A stretch of DNA of 22,158 nt from CAYZPE01 sp046050145 (GTDB lineage Bacteria; Patescibacteriota; Minisyncoccia; Phycocordibacterales; CAYZPE01). The notes under the pieces are model-generated. The model made no database searches and was not told the origin of the DNA. It saw only the letters and a program-made list of their open reading frames with translations. This document shows, one piece after another, positions 1 through 8,327 of the stretch. How positions within the stretch are numbered: position 1 is the stretch's first letter; each line of letters opens with the position of its first letter. Where the stretch lies: positions 1-22,158 of the forward strand of contig JBJOQC010000021.1 of the NCBI GenBank assembly GCA_046050145.1. Direction: 5' to 3'. Position numbers and translations under genes: made by a program.

Positions 1-762
1 AAGCTGTTCTAGACCGCTCCGCTCTCCCCCAGACCCAACAATAACCAAACCCACCTGTGGAAATACTTTTTTAACCCGACCAAATGCCTGCAATGCAAGA
101 TCAATATTTTTTTCACGAGTAAGTCGTGAAGCCATGAGAATAATAAAATTAAACTGAGGATATTTTTTATGTAGATCAATACCTTGAAGATTTTCTTTTC
201 GCAAGAGTTCAATATCAACAAATACAGGTAAGACTGAAATTTTATCACCTGATATTTTAAAACTCTCTACAAGAGAGTCTTTAATCCTCTTACTTACCAC
301 TCGAATACGATCAGCATATGGCAGTGTACGAAACGCCATTCGAACCCGAACACGATTAAGAAGAATGTGCGCAAAATGAGGACTTAGAAAATCAGTATGA
401 ACCTGAATCTGCAAAGGAATTTTAAAGAGCATTTTCAACCTCATTCCAGCCCAACCAGCCTCAAAAGGATCCTGACTCGTTATTACAGAATTAGAATTTA
501 TAAATTTAAAATTACCAACAATCTTTTTTCCGATTTTAACAGCATTATGAATATAAAAAATCTTGCTCCAAGACCGCGTTGGATACAACCAAACATTTGA
601 ACCTAATTTTTGTGCTTTTAATCCCCTATGTTTAAAAAAATGACTAAATACAATCACATGAAGCTCTTCAACATACTCAGCCTGTTTTAAAATACGCTTT
701 TGTACCGCGCTTCCTTCTCGAAAAACACCTCTATCCGAACCGATACTTAAAATTTTTTTCAT
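1..762 (-). CDS. GT4-like glycosyltransferase, 3' end outside window
   Basis: This is a partial gene: 254 codons are open from ATG at 762-760 to the window edge with no stop. The N-terminus (MKKILSIGSDRG) starts a first Rossmann domain. VHTD at residues 121-124 sits where GT4 enzymes bind acceptor. The second Rossmann domain begins with ASRLTREKN (211-219) and IVGSG (241-245), the usual start of the GT4 nucleotide-sugar donor domain. The EX7E motif would lie beyond the edge. The start follows the upstream glycosyltransferase stop by one base (TAA-T-ATG) and no SD is visible, so translation is probably coupled. By family it should move a sugar from a nucleotide donor onto a surface glycan or lipid at the inner membrane face; donor and acceptor cannot be read. 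Confidence 0.88.
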   Translation of the reverse strand, partial: MKKILSIGSDRGVFREGSAVQKRILKQAEYVEELHVIVFSHFFKHRGLKAQKLGSNVWLYPTRSWSKIFYIHNAVKIGKKIVGNFKFINSNSVITSQDPFEAGWAGMRLKMLFKIPLQIQVHTDFLSPHFAHILLNRVRVRMAFRTLPYADRIRVVSKRIKDSLVESFKISGDKISVLPVFVDIELLRKENLQGIDLHKKYPQFNFIILMASRLTREKNIDLALQAFGRVKKVFPQVGLVIVGSGGERSGLEQL

Positions 763-763
763 A

Positions 764-1759
764 TTAATAAAAAAGAGCTAGAAACTCACGTGTTATTGCA
801 TCCCAATCATGCACTTTATTATAGGACCTACTTTGAACAACCAACCTTTCGTAGTTTCTATCCTCTGCCACAAAAAGTATTTTCTCCTCTATGTCTTTGA
901 TATCAAGAGGATCAACAAGTACACCAGTTTCTTTTATATCCTGAGGAAGACCTGTTTCTTCTGTGACAATAAAAGGCTTGTTGTATTGTAGGGCATCAAA
1001 AATTAGGTTTGGACTAATGTCAGTCAAAGATGGCACTATAACAGCGTAGCACTTCGATATACAATCCATAAGAATAGGGCGTGGCATTGTACCAACCTCA
1101 AGAACTATGTCTGGATTTATTTGACGAGCTCTTTCAAAGGCCAGCTTCAGACGATTACCATTTTTAAGATAGAGTGGTCGAGTTGCCCATATAAAATTTT
1201 TCTTCACAGGAGCAACAGAACTTATTTTTTTACCATAAAAATTATCTATAACACTAACTTTTTTTGGTTCAATACCGTAAACAGAAACCCATAAATCTTT
1301 CTGCCATATTGAATTAAAAACAATTTTTGTAGACCACCTCAAAACAATATGGGTCAGAAAAAAAATAAACTTATCTTTAAATGAAAAAAGTGTTGTATCT
1401 TTATAAAAATCCTTAAGTAACACATCTTTCTTTGTTCTTTCAACATATGTCTCCCATAAAAAATCACCTCCTATTCTAACCACTATTTTCTTTCTCAGCA
1501 GTCGTGAAAGTATAACAACAGGCAAACCTACACTCATTGTATCGAGAGCAATTACCATATCTGATACCAAAACTGCATAAAATGACTTAAAGAAAAATAA
1601 AATATGTCGTAATCCAGAAGGTAATTTTTTTTCAAAAGAAAAGGTTTTAACAATGACTTTGTGCCCTTGCCTTACGAAGGTATTTTTAAGCTCCTGTGCA
1701 TACAAAGCCGGTCCACCTATAGAGGGAGGATATATGCCTGTAGCAATAAGAATCTTCAT
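764..1759 (-). CDS. GT4-like glycosyltransferase with DX7D variant motif
   Basis: The product has 331 residues. I chose ATG at 1759-1757 because MKILIATGIYPPSIGGP is the classic GT4 N-terminus; upstream residues in frame (FVVCLIFRYSLI) look non-coding. The first Rossmann domain has the glycine loop PSIGGPA near residues 12-18. The donor domain starts near IWATRPLYLKNG. The donor motif, usually EX7E, reads PSLTDISPNLIFDAL with Asp at 247 and 255, so both glutamates are replaced by aspartate at the right spacing. No SD is seen; a TATTCT box lies six bases before the ATG. It is followed after one base by the next glycosyltransferase, so the two form an operon for a surface polysaccharide or glycoprotein glycan. 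The substrate is unknown. Confidence 0.87.
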   Translation of the reverse strand: MKILIATGIYPPSIGGPALYAQELKNTFVRQGHKVIVKTFSFEKKLPSGLRHILFFFKSFYAVLVSDMVIALDTMSVGLPVVILSRLLRKKIVVRIGGDFLWETYVERTKKDVLLKDFYKDTTLFSFKDKFIFFLTHIVLRWSTKIVFNSIWQKDLWVSVYGIEPKKVSVIDNFYGKKISSVAPVKKNFIWATRPLYLKNGNRLKLAFERARQINPDIVLEVGTMPRPILMDCISKCYAVIVPSLTDISPNLIFDALQYNKPFIVTEETGLPQDIKETGVLVDPLDIKDIEEKILFVAEDRNYERLVVQSRSYNKVHDWDAITREFLALFY

Positions 1760-1796
1760 GATCAAAGAATAACGGAATATTAGACAAACAACAAAC

Positions 1797-1824
1797 TTGA
1801 CATTCAAAATAAAGATGATAAATT
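1797..1824 (+). promoter_or_regulatory. Candidate promoter of the 147-aa membrane protein gene
   Basis: A perfect -35 TTGACA (1797-1802) is followed after 16 bases by TAAATT (1819-1824), four of six to the -10 consensus. The predicted transcript starts near 1831 and gives a 40-base leader with an AAGGAG SD at 1857-1862, eight bases before the ATG. It lies in a divergent region with the GT4 gene that starts at 1759. Confidence 0.55.
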
Positions 1825-1870
1825 ACAAATAGATCAGTGCGTCTTAACCAAACTATAAGGAGTCAGTTAC

Positions 1871-2314
1871 ATGCTTTTTCAAATTGCTACCTTTTTGTTT
1901 GCCACAGGCCTATTAGTGGGCGTTACCTATGCAACCCTCACTATCCGTAAACTACTCAAAGAACAGCTACAGACAGACAGTTCGACACACACCCTAATTG
2001 ATAAATTCTGGAACAGTCCCTTATCAATGTGTGTATGGGGCCTTATAGCAATTCTTTTATTGGTAGTTTCAGTACTTCTTTTTGGATTCAAAGATTGTGT
2101 ACAAGCGGGAGTCAAAAAAATCACAGACGAACCGCTAGTAGCAAACCTAATCCACATATGGATCACAATGTCTTACTATTGGGCCTTAGTGATAATTGTA
2201 ACTTTGGAAGCAGATGAAAGAAAAAGTCTAGACAGTCTTACAATATTTTTAATTATGGGAACGATAACGGGTATCATTTCGACCCTTGGAGATTCCATAA
2301 AACCGAGCTCCTGA
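1871..2314 (+). CDS. Four-helix membrane protein of unknown function
   Basis: The product has 147 residues. The start is set by AAGGAG at 1857-1862. Hydrophobic segments lie at about residues 3-22, 53-72, 97-113 and 123-140, so four transmembrane helices are likely. The connecting loops are charged (IRKLLKEQLQ after helix 1; EADERKSLDS before helix 4). I recognise no family. It is the only plus-strand gene in the first 12.6 kb, has its own promoter and ends inside the hairpin of a shared terminator (the TGA lies in the loop and stem). It is therefore transcribed alone, convergent to the GT4 gene on its right. A role in the membrane is all that can be inferred. Confidence 0.75.
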   Translation: MLFQIATFLFATGLLVGVTYATLTIRKLLKEQLQTDSSTHTLIDKFWNSPLSMCVWGLIAILLLVVSVLLFGFKDCVQAGVKKITDEPLVANLIHIWITMSYYWALVIIVTLEADERKSLDSLTIFLIMGTITGIISTLGDSIKPSS

Positions 2315-2324
2315 GCTCGGTTTT
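2299..2324. terminator. Bidirectional terminator between convergent genes
   Basis: An 11-bp perfect stem (AAAACCGAGCT with AGCTCGGTTTT) has a four-base CCTG loop. The plus side ends in TTTTTATTT. The stop codon of the plus-strand gene lies in the loop and stem, and the stop of the minus-strand GT4 gene (2326-2324) touches the other edge, so one hairpin serves both genes. Confidence 0.85.
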
Positions 2325-3598
2325 TATTTCAACACTTTTTTAAAAACCTCTCTATCCATATGTTCTGCTATTGTGTTCCAATCATATTTTTCCTGAACCA
2401 TACTATACGCATTAGCAATGATATGATCCCTCATTTTTTTGTCAGATAATAAAAATCTCACTGCGTATGCAATACTTTTTGGGTTATTTACGGCACAGAA
2501 AACACCTGTTGGTTTTTTATCAAGATTCTTAAGGGGGTCGAATACAAAATCAGTAATACCCCCAACCTCTGTTGCAATTACAGGAATCTTCATTGCCATC
2601 GCCTCAATAAAAGAATTACCGAAACCTTCTGAAATAGAAGGTCGAATAAAAATATCACTTACCCTAAGATAGAGTGGTAATTTTTCATGTGATATAAACC
2701 CTAAGAATCGTACCCTATCAGTGAGATTTTTTTCATTCACAACATACTTCAAACGAGACATTAAAGGACCGTCCCCTATTATAAGAAGTGAAATGTGTTT
2801 AGGAAGATATACAAGTGAATTAATAATATCTTCAACTCCATTTTTAGGATACAAACGAGAAGCTGTAACAAGCACAATATCATCTGGCTGTGGTGCGTCC
2901 ATACCCTCTTCTTGAGAATTATGTATACGTTTTTCTATAATATTTTTTGTATGCTCAATTTCAAACGGTTTTTGATCCAGAGAAAATAAGGTGAGATCGA
3001 CACCATTTGGTACAACCTCAATATGTTTCTTATACCCAACACCATGTGCAAAAGAAGCAAGATAAGTCGAGATCGCTTGTATGATATTCGCCTTTATAAA
3101 AATCATTCGCCACAAAGGGTGTATAAAACGAACCTTACGTTTAATGTGATGTATTGGATCACCCTCTTGTAAGGTAAGGATATACGGGATGCGTGGATGA
3201 AACAACTTAAAGAAGAGTGCCCCGAAGCCAGCATAAGCAGCCATAATTGCCCATATGGCGTCATATCTTCGTTTACGATGTAGTCTCATCGCTTTAATAA
3301 AAGCAAGTAAGGGAAACAAAACTTTATTAAGAGATAGCGGAAATGGAATTTGTGATCTTGATAAAAGAGGTTTCCTACCTACAAAACCAATTCTGTACAA
3401 AGTAATCGCCCCCTTCTTTTCCACGCGAGGTAAGGTCTTATCAAACCGTAGTGTCACCATATCAAATTCATAGTGAGGCAAACGTTCAGTAATTTCATCG
3501 ACAGCAATTTCTGCACCTCCAATAAAAGGATCATGTGTAAGCGAAAAAATTAAAATTCGCTTTGGAAAATTTTGACTATTCTTTGATAGTGAAGTCAT
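2324..3598 (-). CDS. GT4 family glycosyltransferase
   Basis: The product has 424 residues. I chose ATG at 3598-3596 (MTSLSKNSQNFPKRILIFSL) because the GT4 fold begins just after it; the longer frame runs back through the upstream gene. Visible elements are the glycine loop PFIGGAE (about 24-30), PNGVD (197-201), the donor-domain start SRLYPKNG (247-254) and a canonical EX7E in SISEGFGNSFIEAM (E324 and E332), which binds the nucleotide-sugar ribose and diphosphate. It overlaps the end of the PKD/lamin-tail gene by 23 bases in another frame, which suggests translational coupling. By family it transfers a sugar from a nucleotide donor at the cytoplasmic membrane face; the specific sugar is not readable. 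It might modify the surface protein encoded just upstream, which is only an inference from context. Confidence 0.92.
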   Translation of the reverse strand: MTSLSKNSQNFPKRILIFSLTHDPFIGGAEIAVDEITERLPHYEFDMVTLRFDKTLPRVEKKGAITLYRIGFVGRKPLLSRSQIPFPLSLNKVLFPLLAFIKAMRLHRKRRYDAIWAIMAAYAGFGALFFKLFHPRIPYILTLQEGDPIHHIKRKVRFIHPLWRMIFIKANIIQAISTYLASFAHGVGYKKHIEVVPNGVDLTLFSLDQKPFEIEHTKNIIEKRIHNSQEEGMDAPQPDDIVLVTASRLYPKNGVEDIINSLVYLPKHISLLIIGDGPLMSRLKYVVNEKNLTDRVRFLGFISHEKLPLYLRVSDIFIRPSISEGFGNSFIEAMAMKIPVIATEVGGITDFVFDPLKNLDKKPTGVFCAVNNPKSIAYAVRFLLSDKKMRDHIIANAYSMVQEKYDWNTIAEHMDREVFKKVLK

Positions 3599-4928
3599 GA
3601 CCCTGATTATACACGGGGCGTTTAATAAGAAAAACCGAACTTGAAGCAACAATAAGTAGTGTAACAAATCCAACAATCCACCAGAAAGATCCTGTTTTAA
3701 CCTCCTCATTTTCCTTGACGACTGCAGTATCTACAGAAGCCGAAACAGCACTTGCTGTTTGTGGAGAAGGTAATACTAGTGGTTTTGAAACCTCAGCAGT
3801 AGGGCGCACCACAGGAGATTTACTAGGAGGCGCTCCAACTGTAGCAACTGGTTGTGACACAACATTTTGTGAAAGATAAGCTCTGTCGGCAACTGATCCA
3901 TTAGGATACAGAAGTGATGCTTCTAAAATACTATCCACTCCCAACACAATAGAATCAAAAATCAAAGTTTTTTTTGGTAACACAATTGTATGTAGAGGAA
4001 TTACAAAAAAAGTTCCTCCAACATCTACAATCCAACCAGAAAGATTAAGTTCAAGATTTGAACTATTTACTATATGAACCAGAGACTCACCACCACTCTT
4101 TTTAATATGTATCTCCAAAGGACTTGGGATTACTGTCACTACCTCACGATCAGTTCCCCCAAATTTCTCTGAAGACACATCAAGAACAATAAGATACTCT
4201 CCTGGATTTCTATATGTATGAGCAATAGACCTTTGAGACTTCACAGTACCGTCACCAAAATTCCATATAAATCGTGCGTTTGCGAGAGGCTTTTTTTCTA
4301 TACCATATCCTTCACCACTTACAAAAAACTGTGCGCCTGCAATCATCGTTTTTGAAGGAAGGGTTATTTCAGCAAATACTTGAGGATCCACAGGAAACGA
4401 ACCGCCCGAAGACTGTTGCTGTGACGAAGAATTTTCTGATGAAGTGCTTGGTTGAGGAACTTCTGGAGGAGTAACAGAACCAGATGAAGAACCTACTATA
4501 TACGACTGTTGCACATTCCATGTATTCCCCCATTCGCTAACTGGCCAGTTAGCACACGTCCTTTTTTCTTCTTCAGGACGATAGACGGCTTTTACCGTAA
4601 ACGAATATGATCCGGGCTGAGCATCTTCATAATAAAAATTTCTATTAGCAGAATTTTTATTCATCGTCAAAATAAGCACTGACACTGAATCAGTTCCATT
4701 TGCACTTGCAAATAACTTACCTGTCGATGAGGTTGTACGAACTTCAATACAGGTTGTATTTGCTGTATTTTCTTTTTCACCAGAACTATTTTGAGATTGA
4801 AGTGTTACAGTCTGCCTTTCTAAGACTGGAAAACTAGAGACTGAGGTAAACACAAAAGTACTCACTTCAGCACAAACGATCATTGGAGAGAGAAAAATGA
4901 AAGTTGTTACCAGAAGTGAGCGCTTCAT
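3576..4928 (-). CDS. Secreted, membrane-anchored PKD and lamin-tail domain protein
   Basis: The product has 450 residues. An N-terminal signal peptide (MKRSLLVTTFIFLSPMIVCA, cut probably near 20) is followed by a beta-rich domain with two cysteines (C60, C125) and a Ser/Gln/Pro linker (about 147-178). A PKD-like domain follows (about 188-268, with WNFGDG 222-227 and HTY 237-239), then a lamin-tail-like domain (about 270-330, including SGWIVD). After that come a Pro/Ser/Val linker and a C-terminal membrane helix (415-436) with a short basic and acidic tail. The bulk should face outward as a surface adhesion or scaffold protein. It starts five bases after the ATPase gene and overlaps the next glycosyltransferase, so all three are co-expressed. 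It contains no catalytic motif that I can see. PKD plus lamin-tail proteins are frequent in CPR bacteria; the ligand is unknown. Confidence 0.82.
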   Translation of the reverse strand: MKRSLLVTTFIFLSPMIVCAEVSTFVFTSVSSFPVLERQTVTLQSQNSSGEKENTANTTCIEVRTTSSTGKLFASANGTDSVSVLILTMNKNSANRNFYYEDAQPGSYSFTVKAVYRPEEEKRTCANWPVSEWGNTWNVQQSYIVGSSSGSVTPPEVPQPSTSSENSSSQQQSSGGSFPVDPQVFAEITLPSKTMIAGAQFFVSGEGYGIEKKPLANARFIWNFGDGTVKSQRSIAHTYRNPGEYLIVLDVSSEKFGGTDREVVTVIPSPLEIHIKKSGGESLVHIVNSSNLELNLSGWIVDVGGTFFVIPLHTIVLPKKTLIFDSIVLGVDSILEASLLYPNGSVADRAYLSQNVVSQPVATVGAPPSKSPVVRPTAEVSKPLVLPSPQTASAVSASVDTAVVKENEEVKTGSFWWIVGFVTLLIVASSSVFLIKRPVYNQGHDFTIKE

Positions 4929-4933
4929 GATAG

Positions 4934-6772
4934 TTATTCAATAGTAAGCATTTTCCGTAACGTATCCTCGGGTATTTCTGATTGACCAGACTTTGGAGGA
5001 GGTACTGTTTGCTCTTTTTTAACAAAAGGGGGTTCTTTTTGAGACTGCTGCTCTGGAACAGCTTTCGACTTAGTCTCTACCTTAGAAGCAACCTTATCCG
5101 TCTCAGCTTTCTTAAGCACAGACTGTAGGGTCAACTTTAGATCAGCAAGATTTTTTTGTGTCGGTCCTTTTGTATCTTTTTTATTTACCTTACTTAAATT
5201 TTTAAGAGAAACAAAATCAGCATCTTCCACTTCTGGTTTATCTTGTGCAGTGTTTGAAGATTGAACTTTCTCCACAACCTTTCCTTCAGAAGTCACCTTT
5301 AAATCCTTGAAAGGATTTTTCTGTGCCATCTCTTTCTCTTTTGGCTTTTCTACAGGAAGAGGGTTGGTATTTTGAACAACAGGAGCTGGAACACTTATTT
5401 TTTCTTTCTTTGGAGCTGGTTTTTCTATTTTACTCACACTCTCTTTTTTTACCTCAGGAGAAGGTGGTGCTTTAGGTCCATACTGAGCATGCCAATCAGC
5501 AATATTTTTCTCAACTTGTTCTCGAGGTGTAGCAAACTGAGCACGAGAAGTCTTTATCACCTCTTCTTTAAATGAAACTTCTGGCTGTTTGATTGGTGGC
5601 AATGTTCGCGCAGAAAACGGAGCCGATGAAACACCATCTATCATAAGCTTCAGATATGCTTGATATATACCCAAATTTACTAAATCTTCAGCAGTAAAAG
5701 TTGGTGCAAATTCTTTTTCTAAAAGCTCTGCATCAAGAGCACCTACACGAAATGTGATCATTGTACCAACGTTTCCAAAAACAGCATCTCTCACCTCTTC
5801 TTCCATTTGTTCTATATACTGGTGAGCGATTGTAAGGTTAAGTTTATATTTTCTTGCTTCAGATAAAATATCAGCAAAAGATTTGTTAGCAAATGACTGG
5901 AACTCGTCTACATACAAATAAAAATTAGGAAGTTTTGCGAGAGTTCCCTGACCCGCATCCGCACGAGACATAGCCGCAAGATAAATCTTGGTAATAATCA
6001 TTGAACCAATAAGGTTTGCATTACTTTCTCCCACCTTTCCCTTTGAAAGGTTAATAATCATAATCTTCCCCTTATCCATAACATCACGAAAATCAAAAGA
6101 GGACTTTGCTTGCCCGATAATATTTCGAATCAGAGGATTTGAAGTAAACTGACCAATCTTATTTTGGATAGCAGGAATTGCTTCCGCAGCAAAACGTTCT
6201 GTATATCCCGCATATTCTTTTGTCCAATATGTTTTTACTGAAGGGTCAGTAATATTTGCTATCACCTTATTTCGATACTCTTTCTCTGCAAGCATCTTGT
6301 TAATACCAAGCATGTTTGCTCCTGGATATTCCAAGAGTGCCAAAATTGTATTTTGTAAAATATACTGCATTCGATCTGAAAAACTCTCTTCTCCGAAAAG
6401 TTTCATAAAGGCACTCATCAAACCGCTCAAGACCAAGTGTCTTTTTTCTGGACCAATATCCTCCATCACATTAAAAGAGATTGGGTACTCTATATCAAAA
6501 GGAGCAAGGTATACCACATCCTTTATTCTGTGCTCAGGCACATATTCCAACAGCTTTTCAGCAGTTCCTCCGTGCGGATCAATAAAAGCCATTCCATTAC
6601 CGTTCTGAATATCTTGAATTGCCATATTTTCAAGAAGAGTAGACTTACCCATACCTGTCTTTCCAATAACATACATATGCTTCAAGCGATCTTTTGCCTT
6701 TATACCAAAAGGCACTCGTTTATTACGAGAATCCGTCTCACCAAAATATGTTATTTTACTTTCATCATTCAT
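4934..6772 (-). CDS. TraD/VirD4-like (DUF87-type) DNA-translocase ATPase
   Basis: The product has 612 residues from ATG 6772-6770. A GTG at 6814 in frame would add 14 residues, but a TATAAT lies between the two starts and would leave only the later one in the transcript. Walker A is GKTGMGKST (37-45). Walker B is FYLYVDEF with D289 and E290. An AHQY motif (about 316-319) matches the sensor region of TraG/TraD-type coupling ATPases. The final 200 residues (from about 405) are Lys/Pro/Glu/Gln-rich and should be disordered. The family forms hexameric rings that move DNA or protein at the membrane, but no transmembrane helix is present here, so it is soluble or recruited by partners. The neighbour five bases downstream encodes a surface PKD protein. 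No relaxase or VirB4 gene lies in the window. Confidence 0.88.
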   Translation of the reverse strand: MNDESKITYFGETDSRNKRVPFGIKAKDRLKHMYVIGKTGMGKSTLLENMAIQDIQNGNGMAFIDPHGGTAEKLLEYVPEHRIKDVVYLAPFDIEYPISFNVMEDIGPEKRHLVLSGLMSAFMKLFGEESFSDRMQYILQNTILALLEYPGANMLGINKMLAEKEYRNKVIANITDPSVKTYWTKEYAGYTERFAAEAIPAIQNKIGQFTSNPLIRNIIGQAKSSFDFRDVMDKGKIMIINLSKGKVGESNANLIGSMIITKIYLAAMSRADAGQGTLAKLPNFYLYVDEFQSFANKSFADILSEARKYKLNLTIAHQYIEQMEEEVRDAVFGNVGTMITFRVGALDAELLEKEFAPTFTAEDLVNLGIYQAYLKLMIDGVSSAPFSARTLPPIKQPEVSFKEEVIKTSRAQFATPREQVEKNIADWHAQYGPKAPPSPEVKKESVSKIEKPAPKKEKISVPAPVVQNTNPLPVEKPKEKEMAQKNPFKDLKVTSEGKVVEKVQSSNTAQDKPEVEDADFVSLKNLSKVNKKDTKGPTQKNLADLKLTLQSVLKKAETDKVASKVETKSKAVPEQQSQKEPPFVKKEQTVPPPKSGQSEIPEDTLRKMLTIE

Positions 6773-6791
6773 AAGAGAAGTACTAGAATCA

Positions 6792-6797
6792 ATTATA
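6792..6797 (-). promoter_or_regulatory. Candidate -10 box of the ATPase operon
   Basis: A perfect TATAAT lies on the minus strand, 19 bases before ATG 6772. The -35 region is poor (TTTAGG at 17 bases spacing). The resulting leader would be about 12 bases and lacks an SD. This box decides the chosen start of the ATPase gene. Confidence 0.4.
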
Positions 6798-6838
6798 CAA
6801 TGAAATTTCCCCACCCTAAAGTATCTCTGTGAATATAT

Positions 6839-8044
6839 TTATTCAGCCAAAAGTGCTTCTTTTGTATATCTATTAGAGGCATTCCACAACATCCATGATG
6901 TTAGTCCTGAATCATACGTAGCCTGTATTTGCGCACGAACCTTATCAGCTCCATATGTTGCGCCCAAATTAAAATCTTGTATCCACGGACGTAACTTCAA
7001 CGAAGAAGTACTTGCAACCGTTGCATCAAATCTCTGTACTTTTTTTACACCCTCAGTCATTGAATGCTTGATAACCTCATATGGATACGCTGCAGGGTTT
7101 TCAAAACCAAGAAATCCTTTTGGATAATGTGATGGATACACCATAGGGGCAATATAATCAAAATAAGGTAGGGCAACTTCAAGCTTCTGGCCAATATTCA
7201 AATCATCAGCATTCGTCGTTGTCATACCAAAAAGATCGGCAGACATTACTATTCCTAAAGGAGACAATTCATCGTGGAGATATTTAAAAAACTCACCCAT
7301 AACAACAGTTTTTTGCCTGCCGTCGCTCCATGGATAATAAATATCATTCATAGGACCGTCTGAGGGATATCGAATATAATCAAAATTTATCTCATCAAAT
7401 CCTAAAGCATATGATTCTTTTGCAATTTGAACATGGTATTCCCACACAGGAAGAGCTCCTGGATCTGTAAAGCTTAAACCCTTAAAATCTTTCCAGACAG
7501 CCTCTCTATCACTATTTTTTTTCACAGCAAGTTCTGGTTTAGTACGTGTAAGGTAAGGATCTTGAAAAACTGTAACTCGAGCAATGGTGTATATTTTTTT
7601 TTCATGAAGAGAAGCAAGAAAGTATTTCATGTCAGAAACAGCACACTCAGAAGAGACAGCTTCGGCCAAAATAGCATCTTCTGAAGTAAATGAGAGTCGT
7701 CCACTATAATCCTTTACATCAATCACCACAGAATTAATCTCTGTTTCTTCTATAAAAGTAACTAGATTTGAACGAAATGAAGGTGTAGCAGCTGCACATC
7801 CCGACATATACAAAGCCTTAACAGCAGAAGGTGTTTCCATATGTGTTGCAACAAACACTTCTTCTTTTTCCACAACCCCATCTTCCGTAAAAGGAAAGGC
7901 TTGTTGCGTACTTGAATAAACTACCGAACCTAGAGTTGGCCCGTACACATACAACCCGTACGTACCACAGAAAACTACACAAGCAAAAAAAACGTGTTGT
8001 GCACGTACCTTAAAAGCCTTCTTTGTATATTTATTTTTATTCAC
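6839..8044 (-). CDS. DUF4015-type putative glycoside hydrolase, membrane-anchored
   Basis: The product has 401 residues when started at GTG 8044-8042, which overlaps the upstream stop (GTGAATAA). A TTG 13 codons earlier is possible but lies inside the previous gene. A basic N-terminus is followed by one membrane helix (about residues 14-40), so the catalytic part is probably outside the cell. The TIM-barrel-like DUF4015 region has VIDVKDYSG, DEINFDYIRYPSDG (DYIRYPSDG at 222-230), PMVYPSHY (300-307) and PWIQDF (353-358). The acidic residues of the DYIRYP segment are the likely catalytic site, by analogy to the GHL families. The activity of DUF4015 proteins is not established; cleavage of a surface or environmental polysaccharide is inferred. 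It forms an operon with the 80-residue membrane protein. Confidence 0.85.
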   Translation of the reverse strand: MNKNKYTKKAFKVRAQHVFFACVVFCGTYGLYVYGPTLGSVVYSSTQQAFPFTEDGVVEKEEVFVATHMETPSAVKALYMSGCAAATPSFRSNLVTFIEETEINSVVIDVKDYSGRLSFTSEDAILAEAVSSECAVSDMKYFLASLHEKKIYTIARVTVFQDPYLTRTKPELAVKKNSDREAVWKDFKGLSFTDPGALPVWEYHVQIAKESYALGFDEINFDYIRYPSDGPMNDIYYPWSDGRQKTVVMGEFFKYLHDELSPLGIVMSADLFGMTTTNADDLNIGQKLEVALPYFDYIAPMVYPSHYPKGFLGFENPAAYPYEVIKHSMTEGVKKVQRFDATVASTSSLKLRPWIQDFNLGATYGADKVRAQIQATYDSGLTSWMLWNASNRYTKEALLAE

Positions 8045-8279
8045 TACTTTGTGGTCTATTTTCAACAAAAACTCGCGAAGCAACAGAACCTATACCTTCA
8101 AAAACTTTTTCACCAAACGTTTGCTTGTGTTTGGTAGAAACTAGAGTTAGTCCACACACAAGCATACCTCCAACTACTATCAAAAAAGACTCCGCAAAAC
8201 TTGGAAAACCCAAAAAAGGTATGAGTGCAATAACAATACCTATGGTACAAATACTTTTTTGAATTCCACTCATATTCAT
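8037..8279 (-). CDS. Small two-helix membrane protein
   Basis: The product has 80 residues from ATG 8279; a second ATG two codons later is an alternative. Two hydrophobic stretches (about 10-27 and 31-48) predict a helical hairpin, followed by a soluble tail of about 32 residues. I do not recognise a family. The gene has a good promoter (TTGGAA, 16 bases, TATAAT) whose -10 ends only six bases before the ATG, so the mRNA is probably leaderless. Its stop overlaps the GTG start of the DUF4015 gene by eight bases, so the small protein may be the partner or membrane chaperone of that enzyme. This is an inference from context only. Confidence 0.7.
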   Translation of the reverse strand: MNMSGIQKSICTIGIVIALIPFLGFPSFAESFLIVVGGMLVCGLTLVSTKHKQTFGEKVFEGIGSVASRVFVENRPQSSE

Positions 8280-8285
8280 ACGCCT

Positions 8286-8313
8286 ATTATATACACTTAC
8301 ACTCCCTTTCCAA
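8286..8313 (-). promoter_or_regulatory. Promoter for leaderless membrane protein/DUF4015 operon
   Basis: TTGGAA (8313-8308) and TATAAT (8291-8286) are spaced by 16 bases. The -10 box is six bases from the ATG at 8279, so the start of transcription would fall on or next to the start codon. The promoter begins 15 bases after the murC stop, without an intervening hairpin. Confidence 0.6.
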
Positions 8314-8327
8314 ACTGTTGATAAGAG

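Noticed and set aside
6437..6832. 131-residue plus-strand frame
   Set aside because: It is antisense to the Walker A part of the ATPase gene and has no start signal.
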